DNA of 64,000 nucleotides, taken from contig CAJTHM010000014.1 in NCBI GenBank assembly GCA_910576125.1, forward strand, positions 62,001 to 126,000, written 5' to 3'. Source of the DNA: Lachnospiraceae bacterium. Its GTDB lineage: Bacteria; Bacillota; Clostridia; Lachnospirales; Lachnospiraceae. The notes under the pieces are model-generated. The model was not told the DNA's origin. It did no database searches and saw only the letters and a list, made by a program, of their open reading frames with translations. Below, in pieces: positions 1 through 11,195 of the stretch. The stretch's first letter is position 1. Every line of letters starts with the position of its first letter. Made by a program: the position numbers and the translations under genes.

Positions 1-792
1 TACGTGGCGGGTCTGTCCTTCACCAGCCAGCAGGAATATATGTCCAGAGGAAACCTTATGGTAATCCCCTACAGGCCTACGCTGGAGGGATACAAGAGGA
101 TTCTGTTCAGGGACGATACATACCTGAAAGGGCTGTTGGTGAGCCTGTTACGGACAGGCATAGGCACGGCAGTGACGCTGGTCTGTACGCTGATAATGGG
201 CTATCTGCTCTCAAAGGAGGATTTGCCGGGACGCAGGGGAATGCTCTTCGCGGTTATGGTCACTGTCCTCTATAACGGGGGGATGATTCCTACCTTTCTG
301 ACGGTGAAAGGTCTGGGGCTGCTGGACACTTTTTGGGCCATGATACTTCCGGGAATGGTGGACACATGGTCGGTGCTGGTCTTCAAGCAGTTCTTCTCGG
401 GCCTGCCTAAGGAGGTGATAGAATCAGCGGAAATCGACGGATGCGGGGAACTCAGGATGCTGGTGCAGATAGCGGTTCCGCTGAGCACGGCGGTCATGGC
501 GGCGCTGGGGCTGTTCATGGCGGTAGGGCAGTGGAACGCATGGTTCGATGCCCTGATATACCTGCAGAAGAACACAGATTTGTATCCGCTTCAGCTGCTC
601 CTGCGCAACGTATTCGCGAATGCGAATATGGGCTACAATTCGAGCATTCAAGTGGATATGATGAAAAATCAGACGGACACATCGCTGCGGATGGTGGTGA
701 CCATGATAGGGACGGTGCCCATCCTGTGCGTCTATCCGTTCCTGCAGAAATATTTCACTTCAGGAGTATATATGGGGGCTGTCAAGGGCTGA
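1..792 (+). CDS. Carbohydrate ABC transporter permease (CUT1, LplC/YtcP type), 5' partial
   Basis: Inner-membrane permease subunit of a sugar ABC importer. The frame is open from base 1, so the gene starts upstream of the window. About 263 residues are visible against roughly 295 in the LplC/YtcP family, so only the first few dozen residues are missing. Several hydrophobic helices are visible, and the coupling-loop region near residues 140-165 (EIDGCGELRMLVQIAVPLS) matches the EAA motif E-x-A-x-x-D-G-x(8)-I-x-x-P-L that docks onto the ATPase. The protein ends with the usual YPFLQKYF-type tail. The binding lipoprotein follows 126 bases downstream and a GH127 enzyme comes next, so this is an import locus for an arabinose-containing glycan or oligosaccharide. 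No ATPase gene is visible; such importers often share one encoded elsewhere. Confidence 0.93.
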   Translation, partial: YVAGLSFTSQQEYMSRGNLMVIPYRPTLEGYKRILFRDDTYLKGLLVSLLRTGIGTAVTLVCTLIMGYLLSKEDLPGRRGMLFAVMVTVLYNGGMIPTFLTVKGLGLLDTFWAMILPGMVDTWSVLVFKQFFSGLPKEVIESAEIDGCGELRMLVQIAVPLSTAVMAALGLFMAVGQWNAWFDALIYLQKNTDLYPLQLLLRNVFANANMGYNSSIQVDMMKNQTDTSLRMVVTMIGTVPILCVYPFLQKYFTSGVYMGAVKG

Positions 793-918
793 CGGTCCAA
801 AGCAGTCGACAGGTGGTTGCTATTCACAGTGACAATAGATGACAGCTTTTTCAGGGACGGCCGCTCTGAGGAATGTCGGTAAAATGAATGCAGAATGAAT
901 GCAGAAAGGAAAGGTAGT

Positions 919-2550
919 ATGAAGAAAAAGAAGATGATGCAGATGCTGGCGCTGACTATGGGTGCGGTGTTGTCTATGGCCGCATGCGGGAACACGGATT
1001 CCGGGAACAGCCAGGAAAGCTCACAGCCTGAGAACTCTGAGAGCGCTGATAGCAGCGATGCCGCTGAAAGCGCAGAGGAGGAAGGGGCGGAGGCGGATGA
1101 AGGCGGGGAGGCCGAGGGAGGATCGGATGTGGAGATTGAGGTTTTCATCACAGGTCCCTGGACGTCTCGCGCTCCGGCGCAGGACGACCCTTATGAAGCG
1201 TATATCGAACAAAAGTTCGGAGGAGACTGGTTCCTTACCTGCGCTACAGAAGGGGAGACCGAGCTGGTGACAAGGTTCAATTCCGATGCCGCGCCTGACC
1301 TGATTGGATTCGGGAATGTGGCACAGCTGGACATGATTTATAACGAAGGCGTGCTGATAGACGACTGGAATGTCTATGCGGACAAGATTCCCTCTGTGCT
1401 GAAGAATATGGGCGAGGATCAGATCGGGTATTACACCACGGAGGACGGAAAGCTGAGGGCTCTGGGCGGGATGCCGGGAGGTCAAATCTGGTCGTTCATG
1501 ATCAGGCAGGACTGGCTGGACAACCTGAATCTGGAAATGCCCACCAATCCGGATGAACTGCTGGAGGTCATGAAAGCTTTCACGTTTGACGACCCTGACG
1601 GGAACGGCGTGGACGATACCTACGGCTTCACGTCGGCCGGAGGAGGCGAGGGAATCGGCGAGTTGGCGAATCTGGTGCTGATGTATGGAAATCCTGATTT
1701 CTATGTCACGGATGACAACCAGGTGAGCCATCCGATTTTGGACGGAGCCTATAAAGAGTTCTTGGATTTCGCGAAGAAGATGGTAGATGAAAAGGTGATC
1801 GATCCGGACTGGTATACAGTGGGCTGGCAAGACAGGAAACCCAATCTGTTCAAGGGAATCTACGGCGTCTGCTGGTATCCGCCTGAAGCCCTGATGATGG
1901 AGACCGCGGGAGGCGGAGGGGACGAGTCCCTGGCCACCGGATGGACCGTCATGGATATGTGCGGCGGAAAACTGCCAGCGCTTGACCTGCTCTCTGATAC
2001 GCCTCGCTCCATATCCGCAGCTGCAGCCGAGGACAGCGCAAAGATGGACATCATATGTGACTTCCTGGAGAAGACCGCAGGGCTGAGCGACGATTACCTG
2101 AATATCCGCTTCGGGGCAGGAGGAATCGATGGGGATACGATGGGATACGTGAGAAATGAAGATGGCTCTGTCTACGCCTGGCAGGACGACTTTGACAATA
2201 CCGTGTTCGGCTCGAGCAATGCCTGTGAATGGGGACACGCGGTCGTGTCATATCCGGTGGAACTGACAGTGGGGTCTACGGAGCAGGTGGATATCTGGAC
2301 GGAGAGGGCCATGGAGATGAAGCACCAGCTCATGGGCGCGGATCGCTGGGCGATAGATTACCGTTTCCTGAATCCGGATTCCACAGTGAAGGCGGAAGCG
2401 GACAATGTGAAAGATCAGTTCACCAGCAGGTACATTCTGGGCGAGACAGACGACTACGATGGTTTCGTGGAGCAATGGAAAGAAGCCGGAGGACAGGAGC
2501 TGCTGGAGGATGCCGAGAAGACGTTTAAGAAATATGGCCTGATGGAGTAG
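919..2550 (+). CDS. Extracellular solute-binding lipoprotein (sugar ABC importer)
   Basis: Binding protein of the adjacent CUT1 importer, anchored outside the membrane. I chose the ATG at 919 over the in-frame ATG at 895 because a GAAAGGAAAGG ribosome site precedes it, and this start puts the basic MKKKK segment at the N terminus. A signal peptide with lipobox MAAC (Cys near residue 23) follows. Residues about 25-70 form a Ser/Glu/Asp-rich flexible linker. The rest is a family-1 type binding fold of the large LplA/YtcQ class (543 residues in total). It matches the permease upstream in type and order. The ligand cannot be read from the sequence; the GH127 gene downstream suggests arabino-oligosaccharides. 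Confidence 0.92.
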   Translation: MKKKKMMQMLALTMGAVLSMAACGNTDSGNSQESSQPENSESADSSDAAESAEEEGAEADEGGEAEGGSDVEIEVFITGPWTSRAPAQDDPYEAYIEQKFGGDWFLTCATEGETELVTRFNSDAAPDLIGFGNVAQLDMIYNEGVLIDDWNVYADKIPSVLKNMGEDQIGYYTTEDGKLRALGGMPGGQIWSFMIRQDWLDNLNLEMPTNPDELLEVMKAFTFDDPDGNGVDDTYGFTSAGGGEGIGELANLVLMYGNPDFYVTDDNQVSHPILDGAYKEFLDFAKKMVDEKVIDPDWYTVGWQDRKPNLFKGIYGVCWYPPEALMMETAGGGGDESLATGWTVMDMCGGKLPALDLLSDTPRSISAAAAEDSAKMDIICDFLEKTAGLSDDYLNIRFGAGGIDGDTMGYVRNEDGSVYAWQDDFDNTVFGSSNACEWGHAVVSYPVELTVGSTEQVDIWTERAMEMKHQLMGADRWAIDYRFLNPDSTVKAEADNVKDQFTSRYILGETDDYDGFVEQWKEAGGQELLEDAEKTFKKYGLME

Positions 2551-2733
2551 CTAAGGCGAAAGGCAGATGGGGGAAGGTGCTGTTTCATCGCCCGTCTGCC
2601 TTTTCTGTGCACGAAAGCGCGTCAGGGCATAGAGGAGCATGAGTGGTTTACCCTTTCTATTGTGCCATGGGAGATTTGGGGAGAGGAATCGCATTGGCCA
2701 CCAGCAGGGAGATATCAAAAGGAGATGAGAGAG

Positions 2734-4761
2734 ATGGAAGATAGAGAATACAGCAGGCCTGTTCCTTTGGGCAGGACGCATGTCACGGACGCATTCTGGG
2801 AACAGGAGATGGAACTGGTGAGGAGGGAAGTCATCCCTTACCAGTGGAAGGCGCTGAACGACCAGATTCCTGATGCGGAGCCCAGCTACTGTATGCATAA
2901 TTTCAAGGTCGCAGGGAAGATGAATGTCAGGAGGAAAGAGCTTGGAAAAGAATATGTGCCGGTGAAATGGCCGCTTGCTCCCTCCTGTCACCCGGAGGAC
3001 AGGAACCATATGGAGAACCGGTTCTACGGCAATCGGTTTCAGGACAGCGATTTCTTCAAGTGGATTGAGGCTGCGGCGTATTCCCTGGCCCAACGTCCGG
3101 ATCCGGAACTGGAGAAGACGGTGGACGAGGCGGTCGCTGCCGTGTGTGCGGCCCAGCTCGAGAACGGGTATCTGGATACGTACTACATCATAAACGATAT
3201 GGACTATATTTTCACGAACCTGCGGGACAACCATGAGCTGTACTGTTTCGGGCACCTGACGGAAGCGGCGGTGGCCTACTATCAGGCAACGGGGAAAGAC
3301 AGGCTCCTGCAGGCAGCCAGAAAATATGCGGATTATATCGATTCCTGCTTCGGCCCGGAGGAGGGCAAGAAGAAAGGGTATCCCGGCCATGAGCTGGCGG
3401 AGCTGGCGCTGGTGCGTCTCTATGAGCAGACCGGCGATGAGAGATACTTGAAGCTGAGCCGTTTCTTCATAGAGCAGAGGGGCACGAGGCCGTATTACTA
3501 TGACCAGGAGCATCCGGAGACCGTGGAGAAAGGCAGGGAAGGGGATATCAGACACTGGTACTATCAGGCGCATCTTCCGGTACGCGAGCAGAAAGAGGCA
3601 GTGGGCCATGCGGTCCGTGCGGTCTATCTGTATTCCGGCATGGCGGATGTGGCGCGCCTGACAGGCGACGAATCGCTCTATGAGGCCTGCGTGACTCTCT
3701 GGGATAATATCACGAGAGAGAAAATGTACATCACGGGAGGAATCGGGGCCAACAGCCTCGGGGAGATTTTTTCCTATAATTATGACCTTCCCAATGACAC
3801 TGCATATGCGGAGAGCTGCGCCGCAATCGGTCTGGTCTTCTTCGCGAGGAGAATGCTGGAGATAAAGGCGGAGAGCCGGTTTGCAGATGTAATGGAAAGA
3901 GCCCTCTACAATGGAATCCTCAGCGGCATGGCGCTGGATGGAAAGAGCTTCTTTTACGTAAATCCGCTGGAATGTGTTCCGGAGGCCTGTCACAAGGATA
4001 CGCGGAAACGCCATGTAAAGCCGGTGCGGCAGAAGTGGTTCGGCTGTGCCTGCTGCCCGCCCAATATCGCCAGAACTTTGAGCTCCATCGCTTCTTATGC
4101 CTATACGGAATCGCCGGACACCCTGTATGTGCATCTGTATATGGGGAGTGTGGTGGAAAAAGAATTCGCCGGCAAAAAGGCCGAAATCCATGTGACTTCC
4201 GGATTCCCATGGGACGGAAAAGTAGCTCTGGAAGTGAAGGTGGAGAAAGAGGCGGAATTTACGATTGCTTTCCGCATTCCGGGGTGGTGCGATTCTTACA
4301 TGGTGAACGGAGTGGTCGGGGAGATGGAAGGCGGGAATGTCAGGGATGGTTATCTGTATGTAAGACGGACATGGAAGGACGGTGACCGTCTGGAGCTGGA
4401 ATTCCCTATGAAAGTGCGCATCATGGCAGCAGACTCAAGAGTGCGGGAAGATATCGCAAAGGTAGCCGTGACGAGAGGGCCTGTCGTATACTGTATGGAG
4501 GAGGCGGACAATGGGGCAGACTTGCATCTGTACCGCCTTGCGGAGAATCCGGAGCCTGCTGAATATATGACAGAGAAGGTAGGCGCGCCCGTGACAGGCA
4601 TATCCACTAAGGCACTGCGGATGAAAACACGGGAAATAAATGAATTATATGCGGAATACCAAAAACCTGAATACGAGGAAACAGTTGTGGAATGGGTGCC
4701 CTACTACACGTGGGCGAATCGTGGGGAAGGAGAGATGCAGGTCTTTATCAGAGCTGAGTAA
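2734..4761 (+). CDS. Glycoside hydrolase family 127 (beta-L-arabinofuranosidase-like)
   Basis: Likely intracellular exo-enzyme that releases beta-L-arabinofuranose, the activity known for HypBA1. The CACCPPN motif (Cys438, 440 and 441) is the GH127 hallmark: the family uses a Cys nucleophile held by a Zn site made of Cys residues and a Glu. The partner Glu-x-Cys appears as E360-S-C362 in AYAESCAAIG. The N-terminal two thirds is an (alpha/alpha)6 barrel and the C-terminal third is beta-rich; the length (675 residues) is normal. There is no signal peptide, so the substrate must be imported. The start at 2734 is preceded by AAAGGAG at 9-base spacing; an upstream in-frame ATG at 2662 lacks a good site. 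Together with the ABC genes upstream it forms an uptake and hydrolysis unit. The exact linkage specificity is inferred. Confidence 0.93.
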   Translation: MEDREYSRPVPLGRTHVTDAFWEQEMELVRREVIPYQWKALNDQIPDAEPSYCMHNFKVAGKMNVRRKELGKEYVPVKWPLAPSCHPEDRNHMENRFYGNRFQDSDFFKWIEAAAYSLAQRPDPELEKTVDEAVAAVCAAQLENGYLDTYYIINDMDYIFTNLRDNHELYCFGHLTEAAVAYYQATGKDRLLQAARKYADYIDSCFGPEEGKKKGYPGHELAELALVRLYEQTGDERYLKLSRFFIEQRGTRPYYYDQEHPETVEKGREGDIRHWYYQAHLPVREQKEAVGHAVRAVYLYSGMADVARLTGDESLYEACVTLWDNITREKMYITGGIGANSLGEIFSYNYDLPNDTAYAESCAAIGLVFFARRMLEIKAESRFADVMERALYNGILSGMALDGKSFFYVNPLECVPEACHKDTRKRHVKPVRQKWFGCACCPPNIARTLSSIASYAYTESPDTLYVHLYMGSVVEKEFAGKKAEIHVTSGFPWDGKVALEVKVEKEAEFTIAFRIPGWCDSYMVNGVVGEMEGGNVRDGYLYVRRTWKDGDRLELEFPMKVRIMAADSRVREDIAKVAVTRGPVVYCMEEADNGADLHLYRLAENPEPAEYMTEKVGAPVTGISTKALRMKTREINELYAEYQKPEYEETVVEWVPYYTWANRGEGEMQVFIRAE

Positions 4762-4808
4762 GTGATGGGATTTCGTGAGAAATGAGAGAAATATAGGTTA
4801 TAATTCGG

Positions 4809-4843
4809 CCCGGGGCAGAAGATGTCCCGGGTTGTCTGTGTTT
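4809..4843 (+). terminator. Weak terminator-like hairpin after GH127
   Basis: CCCGGG at 4809-4814 pairs with CCCGGG at 4826-4831 around an 11-base loop. It is followed by a moderately T-rich stretch (TTGTCTGTGTTTC). It sits 48 bases after the GH127 stop. The stem is short and the T-tract is interrupted, so efficiency is uncertain. Confidence 0.45.
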
Positions 4844-4889
4844 CATAAAAAGAATCTGTTCTGGATATTCTAACTGAATAGGGATTCCA

Positions 4890-5043
4890 TTAGCGTCCGG
4901 AATGTGGTATTCTATATTTGGAACCAGGGATGAGGTAAAGGGTATCGCAGGTCGCGGAGCTGATTCCTATTAAAAACGGATTACCTCCACTACAGGGTCT
5001 GTGTGACCTGGACGGCGGAGGATAAGGAGAATAGGAGGAACGA
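4890..5043 (+). promoter_or_regulatory. Putative promoter and structured 5' leader of the ZorAB-like pair
   Basis: A weak sigma-A promoter is visible: TTAGCG at 4890-4895, 17 bases, TATATT at 4913-4918. The leader that would follow is about 120 nt long. In it, CCTCC at 4984-4988 can pair with GGAGG at 5017-5021, enclosing an inner hairpin of CAGGGTC (4994-5000 region) with GACCTG (5005-5010). The same CCTCC can instead pair with the ribosome site GGAGG at 5034-5038, just before the ATG at 5044. Two mutually exclusive pairings of this kind would suit translational control. It matched no riboswitch class I could recall. Confidence 0.4.
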
Positions 5044-6213
5044 ATGAAAAGCAGATTGTTTTACGGTCTATTTATTGTCTATGCTGCCATGGTGGCGTTC
5101 GTGCTGAGCATCAACGGTGTTTTTACCGGAGAAATCGAATCTGTCAGCAACCTGGTCATCAACGGCGCCTTTCTGGGAATCATCGGTATCCTGTTCGTCA
5201 TGTCGGCGGCCAGCTTCATGCGGCTGAACCGCCTTACGGACGAGCTGGAGGACGCCGCGGGAGACCTGAAAGAAGCTTATAAAAAGGCGGGAAACCAGAA
5301 TGTGTGGAATGAGCTGGAGAAAGATAAGGATTTCTTCGAGGAGGAGAACCTGAAGAAAGCCTTTGACAGATTCCTGCAGCAGATGAGAAGCAGCCGGGTG
5401 GGAAAGAGATATGCCAGCTCCTGTAATATAGAGGATTACATCAATGAAGAGCTTCTGGACAGGGTGGGCAGCAGCCATTTTAATTCCGCCATTTCCGGCA
5501 CGATGACCGGACTGGGAATCCTGGGTACTTTTATCGGGCTGTCCCTGGGGCTTGGCTCTTTCAGCGGAGACGACATCTATACGATTTCCGACAATGTGGG
5601 GCCCTTGCTGTCCGGAATGAAAGTAGCCTTTCACACTTCGGTATACGGCATTATCTTCTCTTTGATTTTCAATTTCATCTACCGCAGCATCATGGCGGAT
5701 GCCTACGGAAAGCTGGAGTATTTTCTGGGCGCGTTCAGGCAGTGCGCTGCGCCGCCTGTAAGCACCGGCGACGAGAATACGGCCGCCATGCTGGTATACC
5801 AGGCGAACCAGGCCAATTATATGAAGGAACTTCTGGAATTGGCCAAGGGAGAGGCAAAGGAACAGACACAGGCCCTGGAGCAGATGGCCCGCTCCTTTGT
5901 GGAACAGCTGCAGTCCGTGATGGGAACCGAGTTAAAGAATCTCGGCGCGGCCCTGGAGCAGGCCTCCCAGACCCAGGTTTCCGGCGCGGAGAACAACAAG
6001 GCGCTTCTGGAGGCGGTGGGCGACCTGGCGGAATCCAACCGCCATATGCAGGAGAACATGGCGCATATGCTCAAACAGCAGGAGCAGCTGGCGGAGGATC
6101 TGGCGAAGCAGCGGCGTGAACTGGAGAGTGTCTGCAAGGAAATCAGCCAGGATGTGAGCAGCCAGCTGTATACCTTTCAACAGATGAGGACTTTGTATGA
6201 AGACAAAAAATAG
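5044..6213 (+). CDS. MotA/TolQ/ExbB-family ion channel subunit, ZorA-like
   Basis: Membrane subunit predicted to form a proton- or sodium-driven channel or motor with the next gene product. Helices are visible at about residues 4-22, 33-57, 148-172 and 192-217. The last two carry the family core: GTMTGLGILGTFIGL in TM3, and MKVAFHTSVYGIIFS in TM4. From about residue 260 to 389 the chain is polar, rich in Glu/Gln/Leu and probably coiled coil, like the cytoplasmic tail of ZorA though shorter than in classic Zorya proteins. The ribosome site AGGAGG (5033-5038) fixes the start. The gene overlaps the MotB-like gene by 17 bases, so they are translated together. No ZorC, ZorD or ZorE effector is nearby. 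Other MotA/TolQ roles, such as envelope energisation, remain possible. Confidence 0.82.
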   Translation: MKSRLFYGLFIVYAAMVAFVLSINGVFTGEIESVSNLVINGAFLGIIGILFVMSAASFMRLNRLTDELEDAAGDLKEAYKKAGNQNVWNELEKDKDFFEEENLKKAFDRFLQQMRSSRVGKRYASSCNIEDYINEELLDRVGSSHFNSAISGTMTGLGILGTFIGLSLGLGSFSGDDIYTISDNVGPLLSGMKVAFHTSVYGIIFSLIFNFIYRSIMADAYGKLEYFLGAFRQCAAPPVSTGDENTAAMLVYQANQANYMKELLELAKGEAKEQTQALEQMARSFVEQLQSVMGTELKNLGAALEQASQTQVSGAENNKALLEAVGDLAESNRHMQENMAHMLKQQEQLAEDLAKQRRELESVCKEISQDVSSQLYTFQQMRTLYEDKK

Positions 6214-7123
6214 ACGAAGAAACAGAGAAACATTTTCGGAAAACAGTTACTGGCAGTCCTATTCGGATATGATGGCAGCGCTGCTTTTGATATTTGTGCT
6301 GATCATCGCCATCACTCTGGCCATCTACAGGCAGAAGACCGTGGATCTGGAGCAGTCCCAGAACAGTCTGGGAATCGCCAGGCAGGAGCTGGAGGAGGCC
6401 AAAAAGGATCTGGAGGAGTACAGGGCGGTCATCGAGAAATCCAACGAGGAGCTGGCCAGTTCCCTGGCGGAGCTCCAGCAGGCCTACGCCAATGCGGCCC
6501 TGACCCAGGATGAACTGAATAAGGCCTATCTGGAGATTGAGAACGCCAGGAACGAACTGACGGCTACCCAGCAGGAACTGGAGGATATCGTCGGCATCCG
6601 CACGGACATCATCGGAGCCCTGCAGACCGCCTTCAACAATTCGGCCATGAGCGTGGACGCCCAGACCGGCTCCATCACCTTTTCCTCTGACGTCCTGTTC
6701 CGGTACAACAGCGCGGCGCTGTCCGCGGACAGCCGCAGCACCCTGCAGGAGATTATCCCCATGTACCTGGATGTGCTGATGCAGGATCAGTTCAAGGAGT
6801 ATATAGCCGAGATTATCATCGAAGGCCATACAGACACGGACGGCACCTATGAGTCGAATATGGAGCTGTCTTACAACAGGGCCTACTCCGTGGCCAGATT
6901 CTGCATGGATTCGAAGAACGGCCTCACGGAGGAGAAGATAGAGCAGCTCAAGAGCATCCTTACGGTCAACGGCCGCTCTTTCAGCCAGCCGATTTATGTG
7001 ACCGACGCCCAGGGGAACCCCACGGACCAGGTGGACATGGCGGCCTCCCGGCGGGTGGAGATTAAGTTCAGGCTCAAGGAGGACGAGATGATTGAAAAGA
7101 TTGAGGAGGTGCTCAGACAATAG
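6197..7123 (+). CDS. OmpA/MotB-family peptidoglycan-binding stator subunit, ZorB-like
   Basis: Partner of the ZorA-like channel. A short cytoplasmic N terminus leads into one membrane helix (about residues 25-44). Asp24 in YSDMMAALLLIFVL occupies the place of the ion-binding Asp of MotB and ZorB. A long Glu/Gln/Leu-rich segment (about 47-135) resembles a periplasmic-side coiled coil. The C-terminal half (about 155-300) is an OmpA-like domain with IEGHTDTDG and the later N-R-A-x-x-V helix (YNRAYSVARF), which in this family grips peptidoglycan. The start lies inside the preceding gene (17-base overlap). In Zorya, ZorAB senses envelope disturbance by phage and activates partner nucleases; no such partner is encoded in this window. 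Confidence 0.83.
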   Translation: MKTKNRRRNRETFSENSYWQSYSDMMAALLLIFVLIIAITLAIYRQKTVDLEQSQNSLGIARQELEEAKKDLEEYRAVIEKSNEELASSLAELQQAYANAALTQDELNKAYLEIENARNELTATQQELEDIVGIRTDIIGALQTAFNNSAMSVDAQTGSITFSSDVLFRYNSAALSADSRSTLQEIIPMYLDVLMQDQFKEYIAEIIIEGHTDTDGTYESNMELSYNRAYSVARFCMDSKNGLTEEKIEQLKSILTVNGRSFSQPIYVTDAQGNPTDQVDMAASRRVEIKFRLKEDEMIEKIEEVLRQ

Positions 7124-7161
7124 ACTGCGGTTTGGCTCCGGATGTCTTTTGAAAGCAAAAA

Positions 7162-7198
7162 GGAAGCGCGGCTCCATATGCCGCGCTTCCGTGCCTTT
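7162..7198 (+). terminator. Strong hairpin terminator between convergent genes
   Basis: An 11-bp perfect stem: GGAAGCGCGGC at 7162-7172 and GCCGCGCTTCC at 7180-7190, with a 7-base loop. CTTTTC follows on the plus side and a T-rich stretch (TTTTGCTTTC) on the minus side. It lies between the ZorB-like gene and the convergent gene ending at 7207, so it probably serves both directions. Confidence 0.75.
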
Positions 7199-7206
7199 TC
7201 TGGCTG

Positions 7207-8301
7207 TTATCTGGCGCTTGCCGAATCTTTATAAACCAACGCGAATGCGCAATAGGCATCCGTTTCGAAAGTGACAGTATCTGAAGCGGAATCCAAATCA
7301 GCTAATACAATAGGCTGTCCGTCTTCGTTGACGCAGATCATCCGGAACGTCCTGCCGGTCTTTTGCAGCTCCTGAGGAATCGTCAGTGTAATCCTTGCCT
7401 TGCTGTCCGCCATTCCGCTGGGACAGATATTATAGGTTCTGCCGATAGTGTAATCTCCCAATACGGTCTTAAAGGCGAGATAGCACAGATATCCCTGCTC
7501 GGAATTCTCCACAGTGACATCGTAGGCGTTCTGCGGGTCTGTGGTGAAAGCCGGCACTTCTGTGCTCTGGGCGGCATACTGTTTCTCCAGATAAGCTATA
7601 TACTGCTCCAGGACATCAGCCGCAAGCCCCCAGTCAGCCGGATTGAACTCCCATGCCGTCTTCGCCGGCTCCTGGTTGGCGGCGCCAGGATTTAACGGAA
7701 TCATATCCGACCATTCGCTGTCCGCATATTTCGTGACGTCCCTGCTTATGGTGCAGACCCTTACATAAACGACATAGTCTAACGACATGCTTCCGCTAAA
7801 GTTGATGGAACTTTCATTCAGCCCTTGTTGGAAGACGCGTTTTCCTCCGGCCCACAGTTCGTAGTTGAATCCGTAATCCGTCCCCAGAACATATCCCTCC
7901 CCGCCCTCTGCAAGCGTACACGAGACAATGCCGGCCTCGTTTACACTGACCATGGGCTTCGGAAGCCGGATGTCTGGCTTCTGATACTCGAAAGTTTCGC
8001 TGCACTCTGACCGTACAGAAGAGTCGTTTGTCAACAACTCGATTTCAAAGGAATAACTGCCTGACTGGTCAAAATAATGATAGAGATCCAAGGTGACGGT
8101 GCCTGACTGGCTGATAAGGGGACCGCTGAATTTCTTGCAGCTTCCGTCAGGACAGTAGACATAAGCATTCGCCCTGTACGTCCACCCATCGGGATTCGGA
8201 TTATCGAAAATACCCTCTCCCTTAGCACTCCATCTCAGATTCTGCGCGGCCTGGAGCGAGGATGCCCTGGACGTGCATCCATGCTGTGTCTTCCAGAGCA
8301 T
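7207..8301 (-). CDS. Hypothetical surface-type protein with beta-sandwich domains, probably 5'-truncated
   Basis: I do not recognise a named family. Residues about 15-200 read like two fibronectin/Ig-type beta domains: there is an AAQNLRWSAKGEG opening, alternating hydrophobic residues, and two close Cys residues in CPDGSC. Residues 205-250 are a Pro/Ala-rich helical linker, and the last 110 residues form another beta domain. Such domains occur in secreted or wall proteins, yet this frame has no signal peptide. The ATG at 8301 also has no ribosome site: the upstream minus-strand sequence is AT-rich without GGAGG. The likely explanation is loss of the 5' end, leaving the C-terminal part. It is convergent with the ZorB-like gene and divergent from clpB. 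It could be a pseudogene. Confidence 0.6.
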   Translation of the reverse strand: MLWKTQHGCTSRASSLQAAQNLRWSAKGEGIFDNPNPDGWTYRANAYVYCPDGSCKKFSGPLISQSGTVTLDLYHYFDQSGSYSFEIELLTNDSSVRSECSETFEYQKPDIRLPKPMVSVNEAGIVSCTLAEGGEGYVLGTDYGFNYELWAGGKRVFQQGLNESSINFSGSMSLDYVVYVRVCTISRDVTKYADSEWSDMIPLNPGAANQEPAKTAWEFNPADWGLAADVLEQYIAYLEKQYAAQSTEVPAFTTDPQNAYDVTVENSEQGYLCYLAFKTVLGDYTIGRTYNICPSGMADSKARITLTIPQELQKTGRTFRMICVNEDGQPIVLADLDSASDTVTFETDAYCAFALVYKDSASAR

Positions 8302-8451
8302 TTTGTTTACATTTTATTTGCTCATGCGTTTGTCGTGGGCATTTTACCGGAAAAAGTTTTTCCATGAATTGTCAGTGTCTTGTCCGCTTTTCAGAGATAT
8401 GATAAAATGGAGCAAATGGAAATATTTTAGCATAATTTTATGCTTTCTTTA

Positions 8452-8504
8452 TTGACCTTTGCCGTAATGATGTTATATTTGTTATAGAACAAAAATTTGG
8501 GAGG
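8452..8504 (+). promoter_or_regulatory. clpB promoter and ribosome binding site
   Basis: TTGACC at 8452-8457, a 16-base spacer and TATATT at 8474-8479 form a plausible sigma-A promoter. The ribosome site GGGAGG is at 8499-8504, 8 bases before the ATG. An earlier ATG at 8508 runs into a stop after two codons. I see no complete CIRCE element and only half of a CtsR-like site here. Confidence 0.6.
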
Positions 8505-8512
8505 CCTATGAC

Positions 8513-11095
<2,583 letters not shown>

Positions 11096-11139
11096 TAAAA
11101 ACGGTAAAATTAAGGAAAAGCTATGGCATGCAGGCCTCT

Positions 11140-11182
11140 CTGCGGCAGGAACCGCCGCAGGGGGCTGTTTTCTGTTGTTTTT
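11140..11182 (+). terminator. clpB terminator
   Basis: CTGCGGC at 11140-11146 pairs perfectly with GCCGCAG at 11154-11160 across a 7-base loop. It is followed by a G run and a T-rich stretch ending in TTGTTTTT (about 11175-11182). It lies 45 bases after the clpB stop. Confidence 0.6.
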
Positions 11183-11195
11183 CGGAGTTCACGGA

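Noticed and set aside
1021..2238. Long open frame of about 405 codons on the minus strand across the binding-protein gene.
   Set aside because: It is antisense to a clear lipoprotein gene, has no ribosome site and no recognisable domain; high GC at third positions creates such shadows throughout the window.
2551..4191. Open frame of about 546 codons on the minus strand across the GH127 gene.
   Set aside because: The plus strand carries intact GH127 motifs; the antisense frame has no start signal and a biased composition.
8222..8230. TTAGCACTC, half of a CIRCE (HrcA) element, upstream of clpB.
   Set aside because: The inverted partner GAGTGCTAA is absent at the required 9-base spacing, and the half-site is more than 200 bases from the promoter inside the neighbouring reading frame.
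5044..8301. A full Zorya system (ZorA, B, C, D or E).
   Set aside because: No helicase, nuclease or ZorC-like gene is found on either strand between the GH127 gene and clpB, so only the ZorAB-like part is called.
8451..8470. Possible CtsR heptamer repeat at the clpB promoter (ATTGACC).
   Set aside because: Only one half resembles the consensus; the second repeat does not, and the sequence is already explained as the -35 box.
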